NCBI RefSeq assembly: GCF_029360725.1
Contig: NZ_JARKMY010000015.1
Coordinates: forward strand, 163,451-227,450
Source: Chryseolinea sp. H1M3-3
GTDB taxonomy: Bacteria > Bacteroidota > Bacteroidia > Cytophagales > Cyclobacteriaceae
Length of the DNA stretch: 64,000 bases
Direction of reading: 5' to 3'
Below the pieces are notes generated by a model. The model saw only the letters and a program-made list of their open reading frames with translations. It was not told the DNA's origin and ran no database searches. This document shows positions 18,826-27,207 of this stretch, piece by piece (the stretch's first letter is position 1; each line of letters starts with the position of its first letter). Both the position numbers and the translations under genes were made by a program.

Positions 18826-19506
18826 ATGAGTTGGCAAATACAAATTCAATTAAACGAAAAGCTTTTTGTGCGTGACCCGGCCTCTTCAGACGTTGGACGT
18901 AGCATTGTAAAACAAGGTGCCGCAATGATTGAAAAAATGGGACTAGAAGAGTTTACATTTAAAAAGCTCGCAACAAAGCTTAAGACTAACGAATCAAGCA
19001 TCTATCGCTACTTTGAAAATAAACACCGCATGCTGGTCTATTTAGTTGACTGGTATTGGCGTTGGATAGAATACCTTGTTGTGGTCCATATTAACAATAT
19101 TAAAGACCCAAATAAAAAGATTGATGTTATCCTCAACATACTCATGCTAAAAGTTGACGCTGACCTTGTGGGAGGCCCAGACATGGACAAGCAAATCCTT
19201 CACCAACTGGTCATCAAAGAAGCTTCTAAATCCTACTTAACGAGTCATGTGGCCGAAGACAATAAGCTACAACTTTTCAAGCCCTACAAGGATCTGTGCG
19301 CCCGCATTGCCGGTATATTTCTGGAGATTAATCCTAAGTATAAGTATGGAAGATCATTGACGAGCACGGTCCTTGAGATGGCACATTATCAATATTTTTT
19401 CATGCATAACCTTCCCAGGTTGACTGACTTTGGCCAGGCAAAAGATGAAAAGGAAATCATAAATTTCCTGCGCCACCTAATCCTCTCGTCGCTTACAGCA
19501 AAATAA
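18826..19506 (+). CDS. TetR-family transcriptional regulator (paralogue 1)
   Basis: A 226-residue regulator. The TetR helix-turn-helix spans about residues 28-75 with EFTFKKLATKLKTNESSIYRYFENKHRML, preceded by an unusual 22-residue leader (MSWQIQIQLNEKLFVRDP). The ligand domain includes LVDWYWRWIEYLVV and INPKYKYGRSLTSTVLEMAHYQYFF. It is clearly paralogous to the TetR protein at 24.3 kb, which shares the leader, YRYFENK and LVDWYW. The following genes are two small proteins, so its target is not evident. Confidence 0.87.
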   Translation: MSWQIQIQLNEKLFVRDPASSDVGRSIVKQGAAMIEKMGLEEFTFKKLATKLKTNESSIYRYFENKHRMLVYLVDWYWRWIEYLVVVHINNIKDPNKKIDVILNILMLKVDADLVGGPDMDKQILHQLVIKEASKSYLTSHVAEDNKLQLFKPYKDLCARIAGIFLEINPKYKYGRSLTSTVLEMAHYQYFFMHNLPRLTDFGQAKDEKEIINFLRHLILSSLTAK

Positions 19507-19583
19507 AATTTGAAATTCAGCAACTTATCGCGTAACAATGTCGTTAATGAAAGTAATACTACCTATACATAATGTAACACTCT

Positions 19584-19853
19584 ATGTTGGTGAGGATAAC
19601 CATATTTGTTTTAGCATTCTTGCTTGCGGGTCCACGGCTTGAAGCAAGTAGCGAAAAACTTTCTGAACGTTCTGAGAACACGGAAGTAGTTGCCCCAGAA
19701 ATAGTTCAATCGGAAGTCGTAAAAATTGCTTGTGAAAAGAAAAAATCAAACAGAAAACTTTCGACGTATATTCCGGTTAAAGGAATTTTAGTCCGCTTTT
19801 CCAACAGGGTCCATTCTGACCTGATTGTTTTCATAAGACGTATTCAGATCTGA
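19584..19853 (+). CDS. Small exported hypothetical protein
   Basis: An 89-residue protein with a signal peptide (MLVRITIFVLAFLLAGPRLEA), an acidic middle part and a basic C terminus. No family recognised. It lies 77 bp after the TetR gene in the same direction and could be in its regulon. Confidence 0.45.
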   Translation: MLVRITIFVLAFLLAGPRLEASSEKLSERSENTEVVAPEIVQSEVVKIACEKKKSNRKLSTYIPVKGILVRFSNRVHSDLIVFIRRIQI

Positions 19854-19910
19854 TGTTAACGGTTCCCTTCGAATTCTTATTCAAAGACGAACAGTTAAAT
19901 ATCAATCTTT

Positions 19911-20120
19911 ATGACAACCATCAATAAAATAAAACAAGAACTTCTTGCCTGGTCAGTAGTTTTGGCAGTGTTTGCTGTACTAACGCTCCTGGCAGTAAAC
20001 TTTGATAATATTCGCAATTCGCGATGGTTCAATTCCTCAGGCACAAAAGAGAGCGCTGAGATGCATCATGACAATGTTGAACTGCATCAGCCAGGCAATT
20101 CAACAGTGTTAGCACAATAA
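19911..20120 (+). CDS. Small single-span membrane protein
   Basis: A 69-residue protein with one membrane segment (about residues 13-30, AWSVVLAVFAVLTLLAV) and a His-rich polar tail (MHHDNVELHQ). No family recognised. It lies 57 bp after the previous small gene on the same strand. Confidence 0.5.
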   Translation: MTTINKIKQELLAWSVVLAVFAVLTLLAVNFDNIRNSRWFNSSGTKESAEMHHDNVELHQPGNSTVLAQ

Positions 20121-20400
20121 TCGGTTACGATTATGGCAACCATTAAAATCTTGGGCACTCATTCCCCAGGAGCCAGTGCGGGGTGCGCCTTACATAAGCC
20201 CGTCATTGGATACTGGCAGTGCATTTCGTTCAATCTGCGTGTACTCGAACAGTTGGTAAAAGTAATAACACCAACGGAGTAGATCTAACAAAAGCAGATT
20301 TCCTCAACAGCGAGCAGAAGCGGCATGCCCGTGTCAAGTCGACGTATTGTACTTATACTTCTCTACTATCAGGGGACGGACACAAATAACAAATACACCT

Positions 20401-21246
20401 ATGAAACTGAAATTATTAATATATCTAACCCTTGTCCCATGCCTGATAAGCTTCGGACAGAGATCTAAAAATTTTCAGGATTTAGAAGAGGCTCTTTCTA
20501 AACCTGATAGCGTGCAATGGTTGACACTTAGGAACCAGGGGTTGAAAAATTTCCCAGATGAAATTCTTCAGTTTAAGAACTTGAAATATCTGGATGTAAG
20601 TCAAAATCAAATTCAAAACCTGCCTGAGTCCATTGGATCTTTGACTCAACTAACTTATGTAGATCTTTCAGGAAATTCAATATCAGAATTACCAGCAAGT
20701 TTCTCAAACCTTCGGAAGTTGCGAAATCTTTATATCGATTACAATGGGCACCAAAACCTCGCATTTGATCTTGAAGTACTCTCTGAATTGCCTACGCTCC
20801 ATGTTCTCGACTTGGCAGGCGATAGCATCACATACCTGCCATCTTCGATCGGAAAGCTTACTAGCCTGAAATACTTAGAGCTATCCTATAATCAGATATC
20901 CGTACTGCCTCAGGAATTCGTCAAGCTTCAAAACCTTGAGGTACTGTCAGTGAATGGTGACACGCAATTTGATCTGCGACAGAATATTCCATTACTGAGT
21001 CAATTGCCTAAGCTCAGGGAACTTCATTTAGAAGGTGATCACTTCCGCGAAATTCCAAGTGGAATCAAAAGCCTTAAGACTTTACAAGCGCTGTATCTCA
21101 ATGATAACGAGCTAAACGCGCTACCTGATGGAATTAAAGGGATGGAAAACCTGCCGTACTTGGATATACGCCATAATCGGATACCACATATCCATAGGGC
21201 TCCAATGGACGACGTGCTTGCACCCCGTGTAGTCATTAAATTCTAA
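20401..21246 (+). CDS. Leucine-rich-repeat exported protein
   Basis: A 281-residue protein with signal peptide MKLKLLIYLTLVPCLISFGQ and about nine leucine-rich repeats of bacterial type, for example YLDVSQNQIQNLPESIG and YVDLSGNSISELPASF. Repeats near 125-150 and 190-225 are irregular and longer, with a DLAGDSITYLPSSIGKL variant. There is no other domain, so a binding or scaffold role in the periplasm or at the surface is likely. The ATG at 20401 starts the signal peptide; an upstream in-frame ATG at 20347 gives an unlikely leader. It is the first gene of a six-gene run ending at 23546. Confidence 0.87.
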   Translation: MKLKLLIYLTLVPCLISFGQRSKNFQDLEEALSKPDSVQWLTLRNQGLKNFPDEILQFKNLKYLDVSQNQIQNLPESIGSLTQLTYVDLSGNSISELPASFSNLRKLRNLYIDYNGHQNLAFDLEVLSELPTLHVLDLAGDSITYLPSSIGKLTSLKYLELSYNQISVLPQEFVKLQNLEVLSVNGDTQFDLRQNIPLLSQLPKLRELHLEGDHFREIPSGIKSLKTLQALYLNDNELNALPDGIKGMENLPYLDIRHNRIPHIHRAPMDDVLAPRVVIKF

Positions 21247-21256
21247 ATCCATTGAT

Positions 21257-21439
21257 ATGAAAACAAGTACGCTTCAATACGTCAAACTCATATTGTGTAA
21301 GGTGAGTTTCGATAGAAAATTGTTCCGAAAAGAGTATAAGAAAGCCCTAGGCAGGCTTTCAACAAACGAAGCCAGTGAACTTAAAAGCTGGTTGCGTCAA
21401 CAACGGTTACAACCGATATGCACTTCCCAAAACAATTAA
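21257..21439 (+). CDS. Small basic hypothetical protein
   Basis: A 60-residue protein, MKTSTLQYVKLILCKVSFD then FRKEYKKALGRLSTNEASEL. The composition is protein-like (helical, many Lys/Arg) and the start is 10 bp after the LRR gene. I recall similar 50-65 residue proteins in Bacteroidota but no named function. Confidence 0.6.
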   Translation: MKTSTLQYVKLILCKVSFDRKLFRKEYKKALGRLSTNEASELKSWLRQQRLQPICTSQNN

Positions 21440-21477
21440 ATAGCCCAACAAATCCATATCACTAAACGCTAAAGAAT

Positions 21478-22260
21478 ATGAAAATTAAACTCGCCCTTTT
21501 ACTCTCCACAATCATCGTGATTGTATCGAGTTGCACTGTTGTGCGCCAGGGAGAAGTAGGCGTCAAACGCAAGATTGGAAAACTCAACCAAAGCATTATA
21601 CAACCAGGACCTGTTGTGATAAATCCTTTTATTACCCGGGTTATTAAAATGCCAATCACTACCGAGAACATAGAGATAACATCAAATTTACCTTCTAAAG
21701 AAGGTCTTAATGTAGCTGCAATTATTTCGATCCTCTATCGAATTCAGCCTGAAAAAGCTCCAGCGATTCTTGAGAACATCGGTGTGAATTATGAAGAGAT
21801 TGTGATTACAAGTGTTTTCCGATCCGCCGCTGCTGATGTGTGTTCACGTTTCTTCGCAAAGGACATGCACTCATCTGAAAGATCAGTAATCGAAAAGGCA
21901 ATAACTGAACAAATGACGAAACTTCTTACGCCTCGAGGCTTCGATGTGCAAGCAGTATTGCTGAAAAACATTCAATTGCCTCCCGGACTTGCACGTGCTG
22001 TTGAGGAAAAGCTCGAAGCAGAGCAGGATGCTCAAAGGATGGAGTTCCTATTGGATCGAGAGAAAAAAGAAGCTCAACGCAAGATGATTGAGGCTCAAGG
22101 TATACGTGACGCACAAAAAGTCATTTCAGAAGGGTTGAATGACCAGATCATAAAATGGCAAAGTATTGAAGCCTTTAAGCAGCTTTCGCAATCACCAAAT
22201 GCAAAGGTTATTATGACTAATGGGCAAGCATCGATGCTAATAGGTGAAGGTGAGCAGTAA
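21478..22260 (+). CDS. SPFH/prohibitin-family lipoprotein
   Basis: A 260-residue protein. The N-terminal IIVIVSSC looks like a lipobox (Cys at about 19), so it may be lipid-anchored instead of TM-anchored. The Band-7/SPFH domain covers residues 20-185 (VRQGEVGVKRKIGKL, VVINPFITRVIKMP, FDVQAVLLKNIQLPPGLARAV), followed by a coiled coil rich in Glu/Lys/Gln (EAEQDAQRMEFLLDREKKEA). SPFH proteins form ring-shaped oligomers at membranes and act as scaffolds or protease regulators. Its stop codon overlaps the next start by one base. Confidence 0.88.
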   Translation: MKIKLALLLSTIIVIVSSCTVVRQGEVGVKRKIGKLNQSIIQPGPVVINPFITRVIKMPITTENIEITSNLPSKEGLNVAAIISILYRIQPEKAPAILENIGVNYEEIVITSVFRSAAADVCSRFFAKDMHSSERSVIEKAITEQMTKLLTPRGFDVQAVLLKNIQLPPGLARAVEEKLEAEQDAQRMEFLLDREKKEAQRKMIEAQGIRDAQKVISEGLNDQIIKWQSIEAFKQLSQSPNAKVIMTNGQASMLIGEGEQ

Positions 22261-22508
22261 TGATGTTCAACTTAAAGCCATGCTATATGAAATGGGTAGT
22301 TCTTGAAGAAAATCCGAAACCAGATAATTACATCGCAGTTGTTCTGACAGACACAACAAAGAAGGTGCAAATTGAGTCACGCGCGCATAGTGTGTACGAT
22401 GACGGAGATGAGGCCTTAGCCAGAGCGCGTCAGTTGCGTGATCAATTCGGAGTTCACATGATCAGGATCTTTCGCAGTGAAAGTTATTCAATTCCGATGC
22501 GATCCTAG
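22260..22508 (+). CDS. Small hypothetical protein coupled to SPFH gene
   Basis: An 82-residue protein whose ATG overlaps the stop of the SPFH gene (TAATG), so translation is coupled. No membrane segment or known motif; the composition is mixed alpha/beta (MKWVVLEENPKPDNYIAVVL). Homologues are not recognised. Confidence 0.6.
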   Translation: MMFNLKPCYMKWVVLEENPKPDNYIAVVLTDTTKKVQIESRAHSVYDDGDEALARARQLRDQFGVHMIRIFRSESYSIPMRS

Positions 22509-22576
22509 AAGTCAGGTTTGGTCCGTCAGGTGTTAGCCTGGCGGGCACTTCATCAAAAAGGTCAATTACATAATTT

Positions 22577-23272
22577 ATGATACTTGCAGCAATAATTCTT
22601 TTCGAGGTAATTCTTCTTGAATTTATCCTTGGGCTCTCAAATGTTTGGTTTGCCACTTTCTTAGGTGAGAAGTTACCACAATATAATCGAGAGAAAGCCA
22701 GGACCCTTGGACTTTGTTTTGCATGGCTGGGCCGGATATTAGCGCTTGTCTTCTATTCGTTTGTGGCTGATTCGCATTTCACAATTAAAAGCATTCCCGG
22801 AATAAATTTTTACTGGGTGGATATCATTTTGCTTGCAGGAGGAACTTGGATCATGTTTAAATCAACTGAGCTACTTTTCTTTAACCGTAGCGCAAATAGA
22901 TCGTCAATAGATTTAAAGATTGTTTTACTACAGAGTGTTTTCATAAGCGCAGTGCTTTCTGTAGACGCGGTTAGAACAGCCTCATTCTACGTAAATAACA
23001 AATTGATTGCTTCAGTAATTATTCTGTTGACAATGGTAGCATCTTCATGGCTATCGGGCCGAATAATTGAACTCCTGCATATTCAAACAAAGGGACTAGT
23101 ACTTCTTCTGTTTTCAACGGGACTCTTACTAGTTCTTGAAGCGTTTCACCAACCAATTCTAAGCGAACTGATTTGTTTTGGAGCAGCTTTATATCTGATG
23201 AATGCATTCCTGCTTCCGAAGTTTGGAAATCCCTCCGAAAAAATTAAACCTACAGCTGATGAACACAATTAA
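22577..23272 (+). CDS. TerC-family-like integral membrane protein
   Basis: A 231-residue protein with about seven membrane segments. The segment LLEFILGLSNVWFATFLGEK, followed by KLPQYNREKARTLGL, aligns with the first conserved TerC repeat (GIDN then KLP...QRARRxGL). The usual Asp is replaced by Ser. The second repeat SVDAVRTASF keeps its Asp. TerC proteins are linked to tellurite resistance and metal (Mn) export at the membrane; the lost acidic residue makes ion transport uncertain. It is part of the run with the SPFH gene and overlaps the following lipoprotein gene by 14 bp. Confidence 0.75.
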   Translation: MILAAIILFEVILLEFILGLSNVWFATFLGEKLPQYNREKARTLGLCFAWLGRILALVFYSFVADSHFTIKSIPGINFYWVDIILLAGGTWIMFKSTELLFFNRSANRSSIDLKIVLLQSVFISAVLSVDAVRTASFYVNNKLIASVIILLTMVASSWLSGRIIELLHIQTKGLVLLLFSTGLLLVLEAFHQPILSELICFGAALYLMNAFLLPKFGNPSEKIKPTADEHN

Positions 23273-23546
23273 ATCTTTTTTTACAGCATTACTCTTCGCG
23301 TCATCTATAATAGCTTGCACAGAAACAAGGCGAGAAGCCGAAAAAAATCTGGATATACTGATGAAGAAGGCTTTGACTTTAGACTCCGTCATTAATGTAG
23401 AATCAAAAAAAATCAAACTGCTTGACTCGGCAATGTCTGGCGAACTATCAAAGGCAAACAAACTGGATTCCCTTGTGAACCATGAGTCCAAGCGCATTGA
23501 CTCTTTACTAATTAAAATATACCGGAAGATCGAGCGACAGAATTGA
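23259..23546 (+). CDS. Small lipoprotein with coiled coil
   Basis: A 95-residue protein starting MNTIKSFFTALLFASSIIAC, a lipoprotein signal with Cys at 20. The rest is a charged helix with repeats of LDSxxxxESKxI (TLDSVINVESKKI, KLDSLVNHESKRI), suggesting a coiled coil anchored in a membrane. It starts inside the end of the TerC-like gene (14-bp overlap), so the ATG at 23259 was chosen over the ATG at 23202. Function unknown. Confidence 0.65.
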   Translation: MNTIKSFFTALLFASSIIACTETRREAEKNLDILMKKALTLDSVINVESKKIKLLDSAMSGELSKANKLDSLVNHESKRIDSLLIKIYRKIERQN

Positions 23547-23707
23547 TTAACTACCTCACCAACGAATCTAGTATATCCGTTGTTTGCCCAAAGTAATTTT
23601 AGCTGTTGGAGTTAAACATCTACGGATCGGACTTTAAAAGGATTATTAAAACCGACTTGAGTTTCAAAGTGAACGCATAAATCAAAACAAAATTAAAACG
23701 GAATCAT

Positions 23708-23931
23708 ATGAAACGTAAAATTACAATTGCATCGCTGATGCTGCGACTATAGCGGTACTTCGTGCAGCAAAAATCAAAACGGGGGCGAAACGCCTGAAGA
23801 AAAAACTGTGGCTCGAACGGAAAACATCCAGGTAGTTTCGCGCGTCCATGACGAAAGAACAGCGGGCAGTCTAGCGTCTCGACGAAGTGTTGAATAACTT
23901 CATTGAGGGCAACAAACGCAGGGAGTCGTAG
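23708..23931 (+). pseudogene. Decayed carbonic anhydrase gene (N-terminal remnant)
   Basis: The frame opens with MKRKITIASLMLRL and stops at once. Shifting frames gives GTSCSKNQNGGETPEEK (a lipobox-like cysteine), then TENIQVVSRV, a further shift to MTKEQRAV, and after a stop LDEVLNNFIEGNKRR. That last segment is the start of the beta-carbonic-anhydrase domain (L-x-x-F-x-E-G-N-x-R-F). At least two frameshifts and several stops are needed to join the pieces, and nothing of the catalytic domain follows. Confidence 0.6.
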
Positions 23932-24324
23932 ATATTTCTCATCGGTTTATACTCGAGCAGCGGTTCGTAGGCAAATACAGTTCCATTGATGCCCGCGTGA
24001 AGACGAGTTTCCATTTCTTGGCGACTATTATGGCTTGGTACCCTTTACACAAGACCTATACCTTCTGGGCCGCGGCCATTATTGCTGGATGGGACATCAG
24101 TCCGAGACGTGTAGATTGGTGGGGGTGCGAACTAATATCAGATACTTCCCTACCCTCGATTTGGAACTAAATTCCTCCACAGGATTCTCTCTTAATCAAT
24201 TGAAGTCAATTTCCTTCAATTTATTCTCTATCCAACGAGGATAGTATCAGGCAACTAAGCCTTTTAAGCTGTACGCGATTTTCTAAAAAAAAATGAAACA
24301 ATTTGATAAACACTTCCGTTTTTT
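23932..24324 (+). other. Decayed intergenic DNA
   Basis: About 390 bp with short frames only. One 69-residue frame (24035-24244) contains RYFPTLDLELN, reminiscent of a beta-barrel strand, but no start context or family supports a gene. Confidence 0.35.
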
Positions 24325-24337
24325 GTAGTATTACTAC
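24325..24337 (+). promoter_or_regulatory. Dyad GTAGTA-T-TACTAC, candidate TetR operator
   Basis: A perfect 6+1+6 inverted repeat ends 5 bp before the ATG of the TetR gene that heads the export operon. The position fits autorepression; inference only. Confidence 0.45.
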
Positions 24338-24342
24338 CATTC

Positions 24343-25023
24343 ATGAGTTACATACTATTTAATTTGAATGATAAGCTTTACATAAAAGACCCTCAAAAGT
24401 CGGAAATTGGTAAAGCCATTATTTCACATAGTATTCAGCTGGTAAATGAGGTTGGATTTGAACAATTAACCTTTCGGAAAATAGCAGAGGAGATGGCGTC
24501 AACCGAAGCTACAATATACAGATACTTTGAAAACAAATTCCGGCTACTTCAATACCTTGTGGACTGGTATTGGGCATCAATGAGCTTCGAAATAGGCTTT
24601 CAATTGAACAACATTAGCAACCCTGAAGAAAAACTCAGGATTTGCCTGCAACTCCTTGCCGGGACAAAGAGTTTCGTGCATATGTCACCAATTGACTTAA
24701 AGACATTGCAACGCATTGCGATAACCGAAGGTGATAAAGCTTTTCTCTCTCGTTCAATTGACTCCGATTACAGGAACGGGTTATTAGATCCCTTCAAAGA
24801 TGTGTGTGGTCTCATTGCTGGCATTGTGAAACAGATTAACCCCAAATACCCCTTTGCACATTCCTTGATTAGCACCGCGATGACTGCTGCAAATCATCAA
24901 ATCTTTTTTGCCATGCATCTTCCAATACTGACTGATATCACAAACGATAAAAAAAACATGAATGAGAAGTTATACCGCTTTCTTGAAAATTTTGTCCTTA
25001 ATGCAATTAAATCTCCAGCATGA
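24343..25023 (+). CDS. TetR-family regulator of the export operon (paralogue 2)
   Basis: A 226-residue regulator, first gene of a TetR-ABC-HlyD-TolC operon. The helix-turn-helix lies at about 28-75 (QLTFRKIAEEMASTEATIYRYFENK) and the ligand domain follows with LVDWYWASMSF and INPKYPFAHSLIST. The stop overlaps the ATG of the ABC gene by four bases (ATGA). It resembles the TetR at 18.8 kb over the whole length. A dyad directly in front of the start codon may be its operator. It presumably controls the exporter in response to an exported small molecule. Confidence 0.9.
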   Translation: MSYILFNLNDKLYIKDPQKSEIGKAIISHSIQLVNEVGFEQLTFRKIAEEMASTEATIYRYFENKFRLLQYLVDWYWASMSFEIGFQLNNISNPEEKLRICLQLLAGTKSFVHMSPIDLKTLQRIAITEGDKAFLSRSIDSDYRNGLLDPFKDVCGLIAGIVKQINPKYPFAHSLISTAMTAANHQIFFAMHLPILTDITNDKKNMNEKLYRFLENFVLNAIKSPA

Positions 25024-27203
25024 ACAATAATATTATCGTTCGCATATTAAACGAGTGTGCACTCGCTGCGAAACACCACTTCGATTCTTCCGTGCTCAGA
25101 TTTGTTGATGCAAATAAGCGCTCGTATGAACTGTCCGAGTTTAATGAATTCAAAAGGGATCTGATTGAAGCGGGTAGCAAAATGCGAATGCTCTTTATGG
25201 AATATTCCCTCGATCATACTGCATTTGTGGAAATGCTAAAAAAAGAACAAAGCATTCTTTTGTTTTTTGAGCGTAAGGATGACCTACTCCTCCCCATTAT
25301 TCAATATCGCGAAAAGCGATCAACAATAGTTGAAAGGGTTAACGATGAAGATAACCTGATACTCGAGCAAGAAAGCATTCATACACGGACCTTATTTACT
25401 AACGCGAATGGGGAAGTTGTCTTCTTCGTCATTTTTTCTTACAAAAGTCTGATAAGCGAATATGAATACGCTGATAATTTTGAAGGCCAAAAGATGAGCC
25501 CGGTCAAAAGATTTTTCAGGCTGTTAAGTACGGAGAAGAAAGACATCATCTACATATTATTTTATTCTGTGATCATTGGTCTTCTAAGTCTTGTGCTGCC
25601 GTTGGGAATTCAAACGACAGTCGAACTGATCAGCGGCGGTGTTTTCTTCAGCTCTGTATACGTCCTCATCGGAATTGTGATCCTCGGCGTACTGGTTGGG
25701 GGAGCGCTACAGATTGTTCAAATCAGCCTGGTTGAACATTTGCAAAGAAGGGTGTTTACTAAGGCAGCTTTTGAATTCGCTTTTCGCATTCCCAGGTTAA
25801 AAATGGAGTCGATTCTGGGCAACTATGCTCCTGAATTGGTAAATCGCTTCTTCGATGTATTGACGATACAAAAAGGATTACCGAAATTACTTATCGATCT
25901 CTCTTCAGGGGCGATTCAGATTTTCTTCGGTCTGCTCCTGCTCTCCTTATACCACCCGTTCTTTGTTTTCTTCAGCATTATACTTGTTGCTGTTCTCATC
26001 TTGATTTTCTATTTGACTGGCCCTGGAGGACTTGAATCATCTATTAATGAATCGAAGTATAAGTATAAAGTAGTGCAATGGCTGGAAGAGTTGGCAAGAG
26101 CTTTAAACTCTTTCAAACTCGCCGGAAACACCGATCTTCCGACTAAGAAAACAGATCAAACCGTAAATAATTATTTAAAGTATCGTAAAAAACACTTTGG
26201 GATACTCGTAACTCAATTCTCTTTCATTGTTGTTTTCAAAGCTGCCGTAACGGGATGTTTGTTAATTGTGGGTACTATACTCGTTGTAGACCGTCAAATT
26301 ACCCTCGGGCAGTTTGTGGCCTCGGAAGTGATCATCATACTCATACTTGGAGCGGTTGAAAAGATAATCATGTATATTGATATCGTTTATGATTTACTTA
26401 CTGCCGTAGATAAAATATCGCATGTAACGGACCTGCCTTTAGAAAAATCAGGAGGAATAGACTTTCCGAAAAACAATGTTGAACGTGGATATTCCCTTAA
26501 AGTAAAAGACCTTAAGTATAAATACCCGGATGGTAACGATTTCATTCTTCATGGAGTCTCCTTAGACGTAAAATCTGGTGAAAAGATTTGTATTGCAGGT
26601 ACTGGTGGAGCGGGTAAAACTACCCTGACAAATATTATCGCAGGACTACATTCACAGTTTGAAGGAGCTGTATCTATCAATAACTATTCTATAAGAGATC
26701 TTGATCTCACCCACCTGCGTGACAAAATCGCTAAGAATATATCCAGTGAAGATATCTTTGACGGGACAATACTTGAAAATATCACTGTTGGAAAATCCAT
26801 GGAAAGTGTTGATGACGTGATGAACGCGCTCCGACAGGTGGGCGCCGACGAAGATGTGTCGAAATTACCTGACGGACTCAATACGCATTTACTGAGCGGT
26901 GGGAAAGGATTCTCAAGTTCGATGATCAACAAGTTCATCCTGGCCCGTTGCCTCGCGAAACGTCCGAAGTTGATCATCTTAAACGATTTCTTCAGTGGGC
27001 TAAAAAAACAAGATAAACTAAAACAGATTAATGCTGTCACTGCGCCAGTAAAGCCCTGGACCTTATTGGCAGTTTCCAACGACCCCTTGGTCATGGCTGC
27101 CTGCGATCGGGTGATTGTTATGCACCATGGAAAAATCGAAACCGAGGGTACGTTCAAAGAATTGCTTAACAGCGGTATCATCTCTAATTATCTAGATCAA
27201 TAA
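25020..27203 (+). CDS. ABC exporter (TMD-NBD fusion) with degenerate ATPase motifs
   Basis: A 727-residue half transporter. Residues 1-170 are a soluble N-terminal domain without the C39 peptidase motif. Six membrane segments follow (about 178-445), then the nucleotide-binding domain. Walker A is intact (GTGGAGKTT, about 527). The Walker B position reads LIILNDFF instead of LLLLDEPT (Asn655, Asp656), the signature is LLSGGKGFSSS instead of LSGGQxQR (about 625), and the H-loop has Asn (AVSNDPLVM). ATP binding may remain but hydrolysis is doubtful. With HlyD and TolC neighbours it forms a type-I-like export system. Confidence 0.9.
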   Translation: MNNNIIVRILNECALAAKHHFDSSVLRFVDANKRSYELSEFNEFKRDLIEAGSKMRMLFMEYSLDHTAFVEMLKKEQSILLFFERKDDLLLPIIQYREKRSTIVERVNDEDNLILEQESIHTRTLFTNANGEVVFFVIFSYKSLISEYEYADNFEGQKMSPVKRFFRLLSTEKKDIIYILFYSVIIGLLSLVLPLGIQTTVELISGGVFFSSVYVLIGIVILGVLVGGALQIVQISLVEHLQRRVFTKAAFEFAFRIPRLKMESILGNYAPELVNRFFDVLTIQKGLPKLLIDLSSGAIQIFFGLLLLSLYHPFFVFFSIILVAVLILIFYLTGPGGLESSINESKYKYKVVQWLEELARALNSFKLAGNTDLPTKKTDQTVNNYLKYRKKHFGILVTQFSFIVVFKAAVTGCLLIVGTILVVDRQITLGQFVASEVIIILILGAVEKIIMYIDIVYDLLTAVDKISHVTDLPLEKSGGIDFPKNNVERGYSLKVKDLKYKYPDGNDFILHGVSLDVKSGEKICIAGTGGAGKTTLTNIIAGLHSQFEGAVSINNYSIRDLDLTHLRDKIAKNISSEDIFDGTILENITVGKSMESVDDVMNALRQVGADEDVSKLPDGLNTHLLSGGKGFSSSMINKFILARCLAKRPKLIILNDFFSGLKKQDKLKQINAVTAPVKPWTLLAVSNDPLVMAACDRVIVMHHGKIETEGTFKELLNSGIISNYLDQ

Positions 27204-27207
27204 AGGT

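Noticed and set aside
18713..18925. 70-residue minus-strand frame
   Set aside because: Overlaps the TetR start on the opposite strand and the AT-rich promoter region; chance frame.
24035..24244. 69-residue frame after the carbonic anhydrase remnant
   Set aside because: No start context and no clear family; surrounding DNA is decayed.
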